Counted from the stretch's first letter, positions 25,529 through 33,787 are shown. The stretch: DNA of 34,656 nucleotides from an uncultured Alphaproteobacteria bacterium (GCA_902826935.1 CADEGR010000038.1:1-34656); one strand, 5' to 3'. Notes: a model not told the origin generated them from the sequence alone. Program-made: numbers and translations.

Positions 25529-27327
25529 GACGGCATCGCCTCCAGCTCGAGCTCCAGCTCGAGCCATTGCGCCTCGATCAGGGCCAGCTCGTCGCGCAGG
25601 CCGGCCAGCCTGGCCGAGCCGGCCGCGAAGGCGCCCGGATCGCGCCGGTAAAGGTCAGGATCGGCCAGCTCGTGCTCGGCCGCCCGGATCGCCGTCTGCA
25701 GACGCTCGCTCTGGGTGATCAGCTTGGCCAGCTGCCGCTCCGCCTTGCGCCGCTCCTGGTCGCCGCGCGGCCGGGCCGGGGCCGGCGCGGCAGCCGGTCG
25801 GGCCTTGGCGGCGATGGGCGTCGGCGGGGCTGGCCGCTGGCGCAGATAGTCGCTCCAGCCGCCGGCATAGTCGCCAAGCCGGCCGTCCCCTTCGAAAGCG
25901 ATGACGCTGGTCACCAGGCGGTCCAGGAAATCGCGGTCATGGCTGACCAGGAGCAAGGTGCCCTCGAAGTCCGCCAGCGTCTCCTGGAGCAGATCCAGGG
26001 TCTCCATGTCGAGGTCGTTGGTCGGCTCGTCCAGGATCAAGAGGTTGGCCGGGCGGGCCAGCTGCTTGGCCAGCAGCAGCCGGTTCTGCTCGCCGCCGGA
26101 CAGGGCGCGCAGCGGCGTGCGCATCTGCTCCGGCCGGAACAGGAAGTCCTGGAGATAGCCGACCACATGCCGGAACCGGCCCTGGACCGCTACCTGGTCG
26201 CCGCCGTCCGGGCACAAGGTGGTCCAGGGCGTCGCCTCCGGATCGAGCTGGTCGCGCCGCTGGTCGATCAGCGCGATCTCGAGATTGGTGCCGAGCCGGA
26301 CCTGGCCCTCGTCCGGCGGCAGAGCCCCGGTCAGGAGCCGCAGCAAGGTGGTCTTGCCAGCACCATTCGGGCCAATGATGCCGACCTTGTCGCCGCGCAT
26401 GATCCGGGTCGAGAAATTGCGGATGATCGGCCGCTCGCCGAAGCTCTTGCTGACCTGCTCGGCCTCGATCACCAGCTGGCCCGACGCCGGCGCGCGCTCG
26501 GTGGCGAGCTTGACCCGGCCCTCGGGCGCCTGGCGCGCCTGCCGCTCGGCGCGCAGCGCCTGCAGCCGGCGCAGGCGGCCCTGATTGCGCTTGCGCCGCG
26601 CGGTCACTCCGAAATGCAGCCACTCGGTCTCGCTCTCGATGGTCTTGGCGAGCCGGTGCAGCGCCGCCTCCTCGTCGGCCAGGACCTGCTCCGACCAATC
26701 CTCGAAGGCGGCAAAGCCCTGGTTCAGGACCCGCAGCTGGCCGCGGTCCAGCCACCAGGTGGTCCGGCTGAGCGCGCTCAGGAAGGTGCGGTCATGGCTG
26801 ATCATGACCAGCGCCGCCCGCGTGCCGGCGAGATCCTGCTCCAGCTGCTCGATCGCGGCGATGTCCAGATGGTTGGTCGGCTCGTCGAGGAGCAGGATCT
26901 CGGGGCCGCCGACCAGCGCGCGGGCGAGCGCCACCCGGCGCGCCTCGCCGCCCGAGAGCTGGTCGACCGAGCGCGCCGGATCGAGGTCGAAGCGCGCCAG
27001 CATCGCCTCGGCCAGATGGCCTTGCGCCGCGGGGTCGGCCGCCGGCCCCAAGCCTGCCAGGACCGCCGCAAGGCAGCTCACGCCGGGCGGCAGCTCCGGC
27101 AGCTGCGGCAGATAGGCGACCGAGGTGCGCGGCTGCAGGAAGCGCTCGCCGGCATCCAGCTCGATCAGGCCGGCCAGCGCCTTGAGCAAGGTCGACTTGC
27201 CGGCCCCGTTGCGGCCGACCAGGCAGATCCGATCGCCACGCTCGACCGCCACCGACAGATCGGCGAACAGCCGGCGCTCCGCCAGCCGGACCGCTGCATT
27301 GCGCAATGCCAAGAGAGGTGGAGCCAT
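25525..27327 (-). CDS. uup: ABC-F ATPase, Uup-like
   Basis: Soluble ABC-F protein with two ATPase domains, 600 residues; family members act on ribosomes and Uup influences ribosome function and DNA repair phenotypes. Domain 1 has Walker A GRNGAGKST, signature LSGGEARR and Walker B ILLLDEPTNHLD. Domain 2 has GPNGAGKTT, LSGGEQNR and LLILDEPTNDLD. An Arg-rich linker (about 240-290) joins them. The C-terminal charged region (about 520-600, RGDQERRKAERQLAKL and onward) matches the coiled-coil DNA-binding tail of Uup. The ATG at 27325-27327 has no clear ribosome-binding site. It lies 111 bases downstream of the cytochrome c gene and overlaps the glycosyltransferase by four bases. Confidence 0.93.
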   Translation of the reverse strand: MAPPLLALRNAAVRLAERRLFADLSVAVERGDRICLVGRNGAGKSTLLKALAGLIELDAGERFLQPRTSVAYLPQLPELPPGVSCLAAVLAGLGPAADPAAQGHLAEAMLARFDLDPARSVDQLSGGEARRVALARALVGGPEILLLDEPTNHLDIAAIEQLEQDLAGTRAALVMISHDRTFLSALSRTTWWLDRGQLRVLNQGFAAFEDWSEQVLADEEAALHRLAKTIESETEWLHFGVTARRKRNQGRLRRLQALRAERQARQAPEGRVKLATERAPASGQLVIEAEQVSKSFGERPIIRNFSTRIMRGDKVGIIGPNGAGKTTLLRLLTGALPPDEGQVRLGTNLEIALIDQRRDQLDPEATPWTTLCPDGGDQVAVQGRFRHVVGYLQDFLFRPEQMRTPLRALSGGEQNRLLLAKQLARPANLLILDEPTNDLDMETLDLLQETLADFEGTLLLVSHDRDFLDRLVTSVIAFEGDGRLGDYAGGWSDYLRQRPAPPTPIAAKARPAAAPAPARPRGDQERRKAERQLAKLITQSERLQTAIRAAEHELADPDLYRRDPGAFAAGSARLAGLRDELALIEAQWLELELELEAMPS

Positions 27328-27396
27328 CGAGACCGGAATGTCGCCTGCCAGGAGCCGGCACCGACCCGCCGACCGCGCCCTCCCTAGCACGCCACA

Positions 27397-27423
27397 GGCG
27401 GCGGACTCAATCAGCCCGCCGCC
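27397..27423 (-). terminator. Hairpin after the cytochrome c gene
   Basis: An 8-bp stem, GGCGGCGG (27397-27404) with CCGCCGCC (27416-27423), and an 11-base loop lie 15 bases after the cytochrome stop codon. No T-run follows, so the downstream uup gene may still be read from the same transcript. Confidence 0.4.
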
Positions 27424-27438
27424 GGAGCACGTGCTGGG

Positions 27439-27831
27439 CTACTGGCTGACTTGGCTCAGGAACGCGATCAGGTCGGCCCGTTGTTCGGGCGATTTGATGC
27501 CCTTGAACGGCATCTTGGTGCCTTTGACCACGCTGCGCGGCTTGGCCACGAAGGCATCCAGCCGCGCCGCGTCCCAGACCCCGCCCTCTGCGCCGAACGC
27601 AAGCATGGCCTTGGAGTAGCGATAGTTCGGGGCGCTGCCGGCGGGCCGGCCGACCACGCCATGCAGGCTTGGGCCGGTCGCGTTCTGGCCGGGCTCGATC
27701 GTGTGGCAGCTGCCGCAGGCGCTGAACACCGCCTGGCCTTTGGTCGGATCGCCCGCCGCCAGGGCGCTGCCGCTCGCGGCCGCCACCAAGGAGAGCCCGA
27801 GCGCCCAGACGATCGTCTTATGTCGCGCCAT
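27439..27831 (-). CDS. Class I c-type cytochrome, periplasmic
   Basis: Small electron carrier of the mitochondrial-like cytochrome c class, 130 residues. It has a signal peptide (about 1-26, ending ALAAG), the haem-binding CGSCH (39-43), the GPSLHGVVGRPAG block, NYRYSKAM and the distal Met ligand in GTKMPFKGI (Met107). Length and motifs match cytochrome c2/c552-type proteins that pass electrons from the bc1 complex to terminal oxidases. The ATG at 27829-27831 has AAAGGA upstream; a longer frame adding ten residues lacks support. It is divergent from the SDR gene with an 85-base gap. Confidence 0.95.
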   Translation of the reverse strand: MARHKTIVWALGLSLVAAASGSALAAGDPTKGQAVFSACGSCHTIEPGQNATGPSLHGVVGRPAGSAPNYRYSKAMLAFGAEGGVWDAARLDAFVAKPRSVVKGTKMPFKGIKSPEQRADLIAFLSQVSQ

Positions 27832-27916
27832 GCTGGTCCTTTCCGTCCTGCTGATTGCCAAGTGCCGTCGGAGAGACTAACGGAACTAGGATGGAAATTC
27901 GTCCAGGGAGAGTGGC

Positions 27917-28669
27917 ATGAACCGGATCGATCTTGCCGGCAAGCGGGCTGTGGTCACCGGTGCTGCTCAGGGCATCGGCTGCGCGATCGCCGAGCGGCTG
28001 CTGGCCTCGGGGGCTTCGGTCAGCCTCTGGGATCGCGACGCCGCCTTGGTCGAGGCGACCCGCGACCGGCTGGCCAAGCAGGGCGAGGTCCACTGCGTCG
28101 CCGTCGACGTGACCGATCTGGCCGCGATCGAGGCGGCGCGCGATCAGGTCAACGCCGCCCTGGGCGGGATCGAGATCCTGGTCAACAATGCCGGCATCGC
28201 CGGACCCAACCACAATCTTTGGGAGTATCCGCCCGCGGCCTGGCAGGAGGTCATCAAGGTCGATCTGGACAGCGTGTTCTACTGCTCGCGGGCGATCATC
28301 CCGCAGATGATCAAGCAGAACTACGGCCGGATCTGCAATGTCGCCTCGATCGCCGGCAAGGAGGGCAATCCCACCGCCGCCCCCTACGCCGCCGCCAAGG
28401 CCGGCGTGATCGCGCTGACCAAGGCGGTCGGCAAGGAGCTGGCGAAGTACGACATCGCGGTCAACTGCATCACGCCGGCGGCCGCCAGGACCCGGATCTT
28501 CGAGCAGATCGAGCAGGAGTTCGTCGACTTCATGCTGTCCCGGATCCCGCGCGGGCGCTTCGTCCAGGTCGAGGAGATCGCCTCGATGGTGGCCTGGCTG
28601 GTCTCGGCCGAGAATTCGTTCACGACGGCGGCGGTGTTCGACCTCTCGGGCGGCCGCGCGACCTACTGA
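27917..28669 (+). CDS. Short-chain dehydrogenase/reductase, probably sugar-related
   Basis: NAD(P)-dependent classical SDR, 250 residues. It shows the Rossmann motif TGAAQGIG (14-21), NNAG (90-93), catalytic Ser144 (NVASIAG), Tyr157 and Lys161 (YAAAK), and a C-terminal FDLSGGRATY in place of the usual DGG ending. Asp39 (WDRD) after strand 2 suggests a preference for NAD over NADP. A GGGAG site lies 6 bases before the ATG. Nearby mutarotase and kinase genes suggest it oxidises a sugar, sugar acid or keto-deoxy acid, as SDRs do in the non-phosphorylated fucose and rhamnose routes. The specificity is inference; automatic annotation might call it FabG-like. Confidence 0.9.
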   Translation: MNRIDLAGKRAVVTGAAQGIGCAIAERLLASGASVSLWDRDAALVEATRDRLAKQGEVHCVAVDVTDLAAIEAARDQVNAALGGIEILVNNAGIAGPNHNLWEYPPAAWQEVIKVDLDSVFYCSRAIIPQMIKQNYGRICNVASIAGKEGNPTAAPYAAAKAGVIALTKAVGKELAKYDIAVNCITPAAARTRIFEQIEQEFVDFMLSRIPRGRFVQVEEIASMVAWLVSAENSFTTAAVFDLSGGRATY

Positions 28670-28761
28670 TCGGCCGGGCGGCTGCCTGGCGAGGTGGAAT
28701 TTCGGCACGCGCCTGCTCATCTACTACCCGTCGATCACACGACGGACGTGGTGGGGCTGCC

Positions 28762-29559
28762 ATGGGGCGCTGGCGCATGCTGCTGATCGGAACGCTGCTC
28801 GGGCTGCTCGTGCTGCCCCATTTGTGGACCTTCGCGCAGGGCGGGGCGGTCAAGCATTGGAGCCAGGCGCGCTGGGACAGCGCCGGTCTGGCGCCCAGTC
28901 CGGCCCAGACCGAAGAAGCGGTCGTCCAGGTCTATGGCGCGCGCGCCTGGGGCTGGAAGGGCGTGTTCGCGGTGCATTGCTGGCTCGCCATGAAGCCGGC
29001 CGGCGCCAGCCAGTATGAGCGCTACGAGGTGGTCGGCTGGGGCGTCGGGCGGGGCTCTTCGGCGGTGCGGCGGGACATGCGCACGGTCGATGGCTACTGG
29101 GCCGGCAATCCGCCGGAGCTGCTGCTCGATCGCCGGGGGCCGGAGGCGGCTGCCATGATCGAGCCGCTGCGCGCCGCGATCGCCGCCTATCCCTACCAGT
29201 CGGCCTATCGGACCTGGCCCGGGCCGAACTCCAACAGCTTCATCGCCTATCTCGGCCGCGCCGTGCCCGAGCTCGGCCTGGCGCTGCCGCCGACCGCGGT
29301 CGGCAAGGACTACCTGCCGGCCGGCAGCCTGCTGGCGCGAACCCCGTCGGGGACGGGCTATCAGCTCTCGCTGTTCGGCCTGGTCGGCCTGTCGCTCGGC
29401 CGCGTGGAAGGGCTGGAGCTCAATCTGCTCGGCCTGACGCTCGGCATCGATCCGCTCGGCGCTGCCCTCAAGCTGCCCAGCATCGGCCGGATCGGCTTTG
29501 GCCAGACCGCCGCCGCCGGGGTGGCCGAGCTCAATCCGGACGGACGACGCCCATCTTGA
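28762..29559 (+). CDS. DUF3750 domain protein, membrane-anchored
   Basis: A protein of unknown function, 265 residues, with one N-terminal hydrophobic segment (MLLIGTLLGLLVLPHLW) that serves as anchor or uncleaved leader. The core pattern, VQVYGARAWGWKGVFAVHCW then YEVVGWGVGRG, DGYWAGNPPELL and YPYQSAYRTWPGPNSNSFIA, is the DUF3750 signature as I remember it. His, Cys and Asn residues in HCW and PNSNSF are the kind seen in Cys/His hydrolases such as NlpC/P60-like proteins, which is speculative. The ribosome-binding site is weak. The 3' end overlaps the convergent mutarotase gene by 29 bases. An 18-base dyad (28728-28745) lies just upstream. Confidence 0.8.
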   Translation: MGRWRMLLIGTLLGLLVLPHLWTFAQGGAVKHWSQARWDSAGLAPSPAQTEEAVVQVYGARAWGWKGVFAVHCWLAMKPAGASQYERYEVVGWGVGRGSSAVRRDMRTVDGYWAGNPPELLLDRRGPEAAAMIEPLRAAIAAYPYQSAYRTWPGPNSNSFIAYLGRAVPELGLALPPTAVGKDYLPAGSLLARTPSGTGYQLSLFGLVGLSLGRVEGLELNLLGLTLGIDPLGAALKLPSIGRIGFGQTAAAGVAELNPDGRRPS

Positions 29560-29965
29560 GCAGGACGTTGCCGTAGAGGCGCCGCTCGTCGGACTGGACC
29601 AAAGCGAAGGCCTTGCGCGCCCGCTCGTAGAAGGCGAAGCGCTCGATCGTGGCGAGCTTGAAGCGGCCCTGCTCGTGGCGGTCGATAACCTCTTGAAAAG
29701 CCTTGCAGACCGGCGGCTCGGCGGCGGCATCGCCGACCACCTCCATGCGGGCGCAGGGCGCGTCGACGAAGTCATCCAGCGGCATCACCGACAAGATGGC
29801 GTCGAGCACGCGCACGGCATCGGCGCCATCGACCCGCACCACGCGCGGGCAGGTGCTGGCGGCGGGGAAGTTGGCGTCCACGATCACCAGCTCGTCGCCA
29901 TGGCCCATCGCGCGCAGAACATGCAGCAGATCGGGCCCGAGCAGCGGGTCCAGGCCTTTGAGCAT
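29531..29965 (-). CDS. FucU/RbsD-family sugar mutarotase
   Basis: A 144-residue enzyme interconverting anomers of a pyranose sugar (L-fucose for FucU, D-ribose for RbsD). Recognised from the start MLKGLDPLLGPDLLHVLRAM, then GHGDELVIVDANFPA with the catalytic-site His/Asp, DGADAVRVLDAILSVMPLDD, and the C-terminal ERFAFYERARKAFALVQSDE and YGNVLLKMGV. The VMPLDDFV and late Tyr/Gly-Asn pattern favours FucU. GGAGG lies 5 bases before the ATG at 29963-29965. It is divergent from the FGGY kinases, with the paired dyads between them, and convergent with the DUF3750 gene. Confidence 0.93.
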   Translation of the reverse strand: MLKGLDPLLGPDLLHVLRAMGHGDELVIVDANFPAASTCPRVVRVDGADAVRVLDAILSVMPLDDFVDAPCARMEVVGDAAAEPPVCKAFQEVIDRHEQGRFKLATIERFAFYERARKAFALVQSDERRLYGNVLLKMGVVRPD

Positions 29966-30056
29966 CTCGCCTCCCTGGCGGTTCTGTTGGCCGCGTTGAG
30001 CCGCTAGACTACACCCGTTGCAGCGTCGCATGCCAGTAGCGCCAGATGCACCGGGC

Positions 30057-30104
30057 GGCGCATCGGCTGCGCCACCGGGCCCAAAGCGGCGCAGCCGATG
30101 CGCC
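30057..30104 (+). promoter_or_regulatory. Paired dyads forming a 17-bp perfect inverted repeat before the FGGY kinase genes
   Basis: The left arm GGCGCATCGGCTGCGCC (30057-30073) and right arm GGCGCAGCCGATGCGCC (30088-30104) are exact reverse complements separated by 14 bases. Each arm is itself a dyad, GGCGCA-N5-TGCGCC. Dyad centres are 31 bp apart, about three helical turns. The right arm ends directly against the AGGGAG ribosome-binding site (30105-30110) of the first kinase. It may be a two-site operator or an mRNA hairpin masking that site. Confidence 0.7.
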
Positions 30105-30119
30105 AGGGAGTAGCAAGCG

Positions 30120-31709
30120 ATGGTCGAGCAGGCGGTGATGGCGATCGATGTCGGCACGGGCAGCGCGCGCGCCGGCCTGTTCGATGCTTCCGGCCGGCTG
30201 CTCGGCCGGGCGAGCCGGCCGATCGCCATGCAGCAGCCCGAGCCCGAGCATGCCGAGCAGGACAGCGAGGACATCTGGCAAGCGGTCGCCGCCAGCGCGA
30301 AGGCCGCGCTGGCCGAGGCCGGGATCGCGCCGGGCGCGGTCAAGGGCATCAGCTTCGATGCCACCTGCTCGCTGGTGGCGCTCGACCGGCAGGACCGGCC
30401 GGCCAGCGTCTCGACCACCGGCCGGGACAATTGGAACGTGATCGTCTGGCTCGACCACCGGGCGATCGCCGAAGCCGAGGAATGCACCGCGACCGGCCAC
30501 AAGGTGCTGGCCTCGGTCGGCGGCACCATGTCGCCGGAGATGGAGCTGCCCAAGCTGATGTGGCTGAAGCGGCACCTGCCGGCCCAATGGCAGCGCTATG
30601 GCCGGCTCCTGGATCTGGCCGATTTCCTGACCTTTCGCGCCGCCGGCTCGAATGCGCGCTCCTGCTGCACCGTGACCTGCAAATGGACCTATCTGGCCCA
30701 TGCGACGCCGGGTTGGCAGGCCGACTTCCTGGCCACCATCGGCCTTGAGGATCTGCCGGAGCGGGGCCAGCTGCCGGCCAGCGCCAGCCCGATCGCGGCG
30801 CCTCTGGGCCGGCTGACCCCGCAAGCCGCGGCCGATCTCGGCCTGACCACCGACTGCGAGGTGGGCTGCGGCCTGATCGACGCCCATGCCGGGGCGCTGG
30901 GCGTGCTCGGCCATGCGCTGGATGGCGGCGCGGCCGCGCTGGATCGCCGGATCGGCCTGATCGCCGGCACCTCGACCTGCCACATGGCCCTGTCCCTGGC
31001 GCCGCGGCACGTGCCGGGCGTGTGGGGCCCCTATCTCGGCGCCGTGGCGCCCGGCCTGTGGCTGAACGAGGGCGGCCAGTCGGCAAGCGGCGCCTTGCTG
31101 GATCACATGCTGCATTGGCATGGCGCAGGCCGGGCGCTCGGCGCCGACGGCCACGCCCGCCTGCTGGCCCGGATCGCCGAGCTGCGCGCCGCCGAGGGCG
31201 AGGCGTTCGCCGCCCGGCTCCATGTTCTGCCGGACTTCCACGGCAACCGCTCGCCGCTCGCCGATCCCAATGCGCTGGGCGTGATCAGCGGCCTGACCCT
31301 GGACAGCTCCCTGGACTCGCTGGCCCGGCTCTATTTCCGCACCGCGGTCGCGATCGCGCTCGGCACCCGGCACATCCTGGATGCGCTGAACGCCAAGGGC
31401 TACGCCATCGACCATCTGCACATCGCCGGCGGCCATACCAAGAACCCGCTGCTGATGGAGCTCTACGCCGACACCACCGGCTGCCAGGTGGTGGCGCCGG
31501 CCGAGGAGGATGCGGTGCTGCTCGGCACCGCGATCGTGGCCGCGACCGCGGCGGGGCTGCAGCCGGATCTGGCCAGCGCTGCCCGGCTCATGGCCAGGGA
31601 CGGGACGGTGATCAGGCCCGCTCAGGCGCGGCGCGCCGGCTATGACCGCGACTACCGGGTGTTCCTGGCGATGCACGAGCAGCGGCGCGCTTTGGACCGG
31701 ATCGCGTGA
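30120..31709 (+). CDS. FGGY-family carbohydrate kinase, ribulokinase-like
   Basis: ATP-dependent sugar kinase, 529 residues, of the FGGY group related to eukaryotic-type D-ribulokinase (YpCarbK/FGGY-like). N-terminal phosphate motif DVGTGSARAGLFD (10-22), ISFDATCSLVAL, WLDHRA with the catalytic Asp, CKWTYL, a second phosphate motif (AGTSTCHM) and the adenosine motif GGHTKNPLLMELYAD are visible. The length fits the ribulokinase-like branch. AGGGAG lies 9 bases before the ATG at 30120 and abuts the 17-bp inverted repeat. Its last four bases overlap the second kinase. The exact substrate (ribulose, or another ketopentose or deoxyketose) is not determined. Confidence 0.93.
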   Translation: MVEQAVMAIDVGTGSARAGLFDASGRLLGRASRPIAMQQPEPEHAEQDSEDIWQAVAASAKAALAEAGIAPGAVKGISFDATCSLVALDRQDRPASVSTTGRDNWNVIVWLDHRAIAEAEECTATGHKVLASVGGTMSPEMELPKLMWLKRHLPAQWQRYGRLLDLADFLTFRAAGSNARSCCTVTCKWTYLAHATPGWQADFLATIGLEDLPERGQLPASASPIAAPLGRLTPQAAADLGLTTDCEVGCGLIDAHAGALGVLGHALDGGAAALDRRIGLIAGTSTCHMALSLAPRHVPGVWGPYLGAVAPGLWLNEGGQSASGALLDHMLHWHGAGRALGADGHARLLARIAELRAAEGEAFAARLHVLPDFHGNRSPLADPNALGVISGLTLDSSLDSLARLYFRTAVAIALGTRHILDALNAKGYAIDHLHIAGGHTKNPLLMELYADTTGCQVVAPAEEDAVLLGTAIVAATAAGLQPDLASAARLMARDGTVIRPAQARRAGYDRDYRVFLAMHEQRRALDRIA

Positions 31710-33106
31710 GCGGCCGGCCGGCGGCGCTGGCGGTCTTCGACGTCGGCAAGACCAACGTCAAGCTGCTGGCGATCGCGCCGGATGGCGCGGTGCTGGCGGC
31801 CCGCGCGGCGCCCAATCACGTCGCCCAGGCTGGTCCCTATCCGCATTGCGATGCCGACACGCTATGGCGCTGGCTCCTGGGCGCCTTGGCCTTGCTGGCC
31901 AGGGAATACCGGATCCTGGCGGTGATCCCGAGCAGCTACGGCTCGACCGCGGCCCTGGTCGATGCGACCGGCCTGGTCCTGCCGATCCTGGACTACGAGG
32001 CCGAGCCGCCACCCCCGATCGCGGCCGGCTATGCCAGCGTCGCGCCCGAGTTCGCGGAATGCTGCTGTCCGATCAATCCGGGTGGCCTGACCCTCGGCCG
32101 GCAGCTGTTCTGGCAGGAGCAGGCCTTTCCGGAGGCCTTTGGCCGGGCCCGCTGGCTCTTGCCGTTCGCCCAATACTGGGCGTGGCGGCTTTCGGGCGTG
32201 GCGGCGGCCGAGGTGACCTCGCTGGGCGCGCAGACCCAGCTCTGGAACCCGCGGACCGGTGGCTTCACCGCCATGGCCGAGGCCCGGGGCTGGGCGGCCA
32301 AGCTGCCGCCGCTGCGCCGCGCCTATGATGTGCTGGGCGGCCTCCGCCCGGAGGTCGCGGCCGCGACCGGGCTGCCCGAGGCGACCCCGGTGCTCTGCGG
32401 CATCCACGACAGCAACGCCAATTTCGCCCGCTATCTGGCGGCTGGCTACGAGCAGTTCACCCTGGTCTCGACCGGCACCTGGCTGATCACCTTCCGCCCC
32501 GGCCTGCCCCTGGACCGGCTCGATCCGGCGCGCGACATGGTCTCGAACACCGACCTGCTCGGCCGGCCGGTCGCCTGCACCCGCTTCATGGGCGGGCGGG
32601 AATTCGCCCTGATTGCCGGCGTCGACGGCCTGGCCGCCGCGGCCGACGCCAGTCTTGTCGAGCAGCTGATCGCCGATGGCACCATGGCGCTGCCGTCCTT
32701 CACCGACAGCGGCGGCCCGGTGCCGGGCAGCGGCGGGCGGGGCCGGATCGTCGAGCCGGCGCCGCAGACCGGCGCCGGGCGGGCGGCGCTGGCCAGCCTC
32801 TACGTCGCTTTGATGACCGACCTGGACCTGACCCTGCTGGCCTCCGACGATCCCGTGATCATCGACGGCGGCTTCGCCCACAACCGGCTCTATGCCGGCA
32901 TCCTCGCGGCTCTTCGGCCAGGCCAGCCGGTCATGACCTCGATCGTCGACCAGGGCACGGCGCACGGTGCCGCCCTGCTCTGGCGCTGGCCCGAGCGCCA
33001 AGCCCCGGTCGCGATCGATCTCGCCCAAATCCCGCCCTTGCCGCTGGCGGGGCTCCAGCCTTACGCCGCAGCCTGGCGCAGGGCGCTGGACCAGCATGCG
33101 GCTTGA
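31706..33106 (+). CDS. FGGY-family carbohydrate kinase, fuculo-/rhamnulokinase-like
   Basis: A second FGGY kinase, 466 residues and a different branch from the first. Phosphate motif DVGKTNVKL (12-20), CGIHDSNANFARYLAAG with the catalytic Asp, STGTWL phosphate motif and adenosine motif IIDGGFAHNRLY are visible. The DVGKTN start and the DSNAN block resemble L-fuculokinase and rhamnulokinase-type proteins. The GTG at 31706-31708 overlaps the stop codon of the first kinase (GTGA), so the second depends on translation of the first. Together with the FucU-type mutarotase this suggests a deoxy-hexose pathway, but no isomerase or aldolase is in the window. Confidence 0.92.
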   Translation: MSGRPAALAVFDVGKTNVKLLAIAPDGAVLAARAAPNHVAQAGPYPHCDADTLWRWLLGALALLAREYRILAVIPSSYGSTAALVDATGLVLPILDYEAEPPPPIAAGYASVAPEFAECCCPINPGGLTLGRQLFWQEQAFPEAFGRARWLLPFAQYWAWRLSGVAAAEVTSLGAQTQLWNPRTGGFTAMAEARGWAAKLPPLRRAYDVLGGLRPEVAAATGLPEATPVLCGIHDSNANFARYLAAGYEQFTLVSTGTWLITFRPGLPLDRLDPARDMVSNTDLLGRPVACTRFMGGREFALIAGVDGLAAAADASLVEQLIADGTMALPSFTDSGGPVPGSGGRGRIVEPAPQTGAGRAALASLYVALMTDLDLTLLASDDPVIIDGGFAHNRLYAGILAALRPGQPVMTSIVDQGTAHGAALLWRWPERQAPVAIDLAQIPPLPLAGLQPYAAAWRRALDQHAA

Positions 33107-33151
33107 ATCGATGCGCAACACCCGCGGGCGTCAGGCAACAGGGAGCATCCG

Positions 33152-33781
33152 ATGGCGGAGCCGGACTGGCTGGTTTGGGCGCGTGAGCTGCAGGCCATCG
33201 CGCAGACCGGCCTGACCTTCACGCAAGATCCCTATGACCGCGAGCGCTATAGCGCCTTGCGCGCTCTGGCCGCCCAGATGCTGGCCGCCCATACCGACGC
33301 GCCGACCGATCGCATCGCCGCCCTGTTCGCCGGCGAAACCGGCTATGCCACGCCCAAGATCGACGTGCGCGCCGCGGTGTTCGACCAGCGGCAGCGCCTC
33401 TTGCTGGTGCGCGAGGTCGCCGACGAGGGCAGCTGGACCCTGCCCGGCGGCTGGGCGGACGTGAACCTCTCGGCGGCCGAGAACATCGTCAAGGAGGTTC
33501 AGGAGGAGAGCGGCTATGTGGTCCGCGTGCAGAAGCTCGCCGCCCTTTGGGACCGCACCCGCCAAGGCCATCCGCCGGCCGTCTTCTCCTGCTTGAAGCT
33601 GTTCTTCCTGTGCACGCTGCAGGGCGGCGCTGCCGCGACCAGCCTGGAAACCGCTGAGATCGGCTGGTTCGCCGAGGCCGAGCTGCCGGCGGATCTGTCG
33701 ATGGGCCGCGTCCTGCCCCGTCAGATCCAGCGCATGTTCGCCCACCTGCGCGACCCCAGCCTGCCGACCGATTTCGAGTAG
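33152..33781 (+). CDS. Nudix hydrolase with N-terminal helical domain and altered Nudix box
   Basis: A hydrolase of nucleoside diphosphate derivatives, 209 residues. It has an N-terminal helical domain (about 1-65) typical of one ADP-ribose-pyrophosphatase-like Nudix subgroup, then the Nudix fold (about 70-195). The Nudix box runs from Gly100: the core Glu115, Glu118, Glu119 and Gly121 are kept (KEVQEESGY), but the first conserved Glu is Leu106 and the conserved Arg is Lys114. Metal-binding glutamates remain, so activity is likely. AGGGAG lies 7 bases before the ATG. It follows the second kinase by 45 bases and may share its transcript. Confidence 0.92.
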   Translation: MAEPDWLVWARELQAIAQTGLTFTQDPYDRERYSALRALAAQMLAAHTDAPTDRIAALFAGETGYATPKIDVRAAVFDQRQRLLLVREVADEGSWTLPGGWADVNLSAAENIVKEVQEESGYVVRVQKLAALWDRTRQGHPPAVFSCLKLFFLCTLQGGAAATSLETAEIGWFAEAELPADLSMGRVLPRQIQRMFAHLRDPSLPTDFE

Positions 33782-33787
33782 GTTTCG

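Noticed and set aside
30009-33121. Long reverse-strand frames opposite the two FGGY kinases
   Set aside because: Low-complexity Arg/Gly/Gln translations without family features; the kinases are certain.
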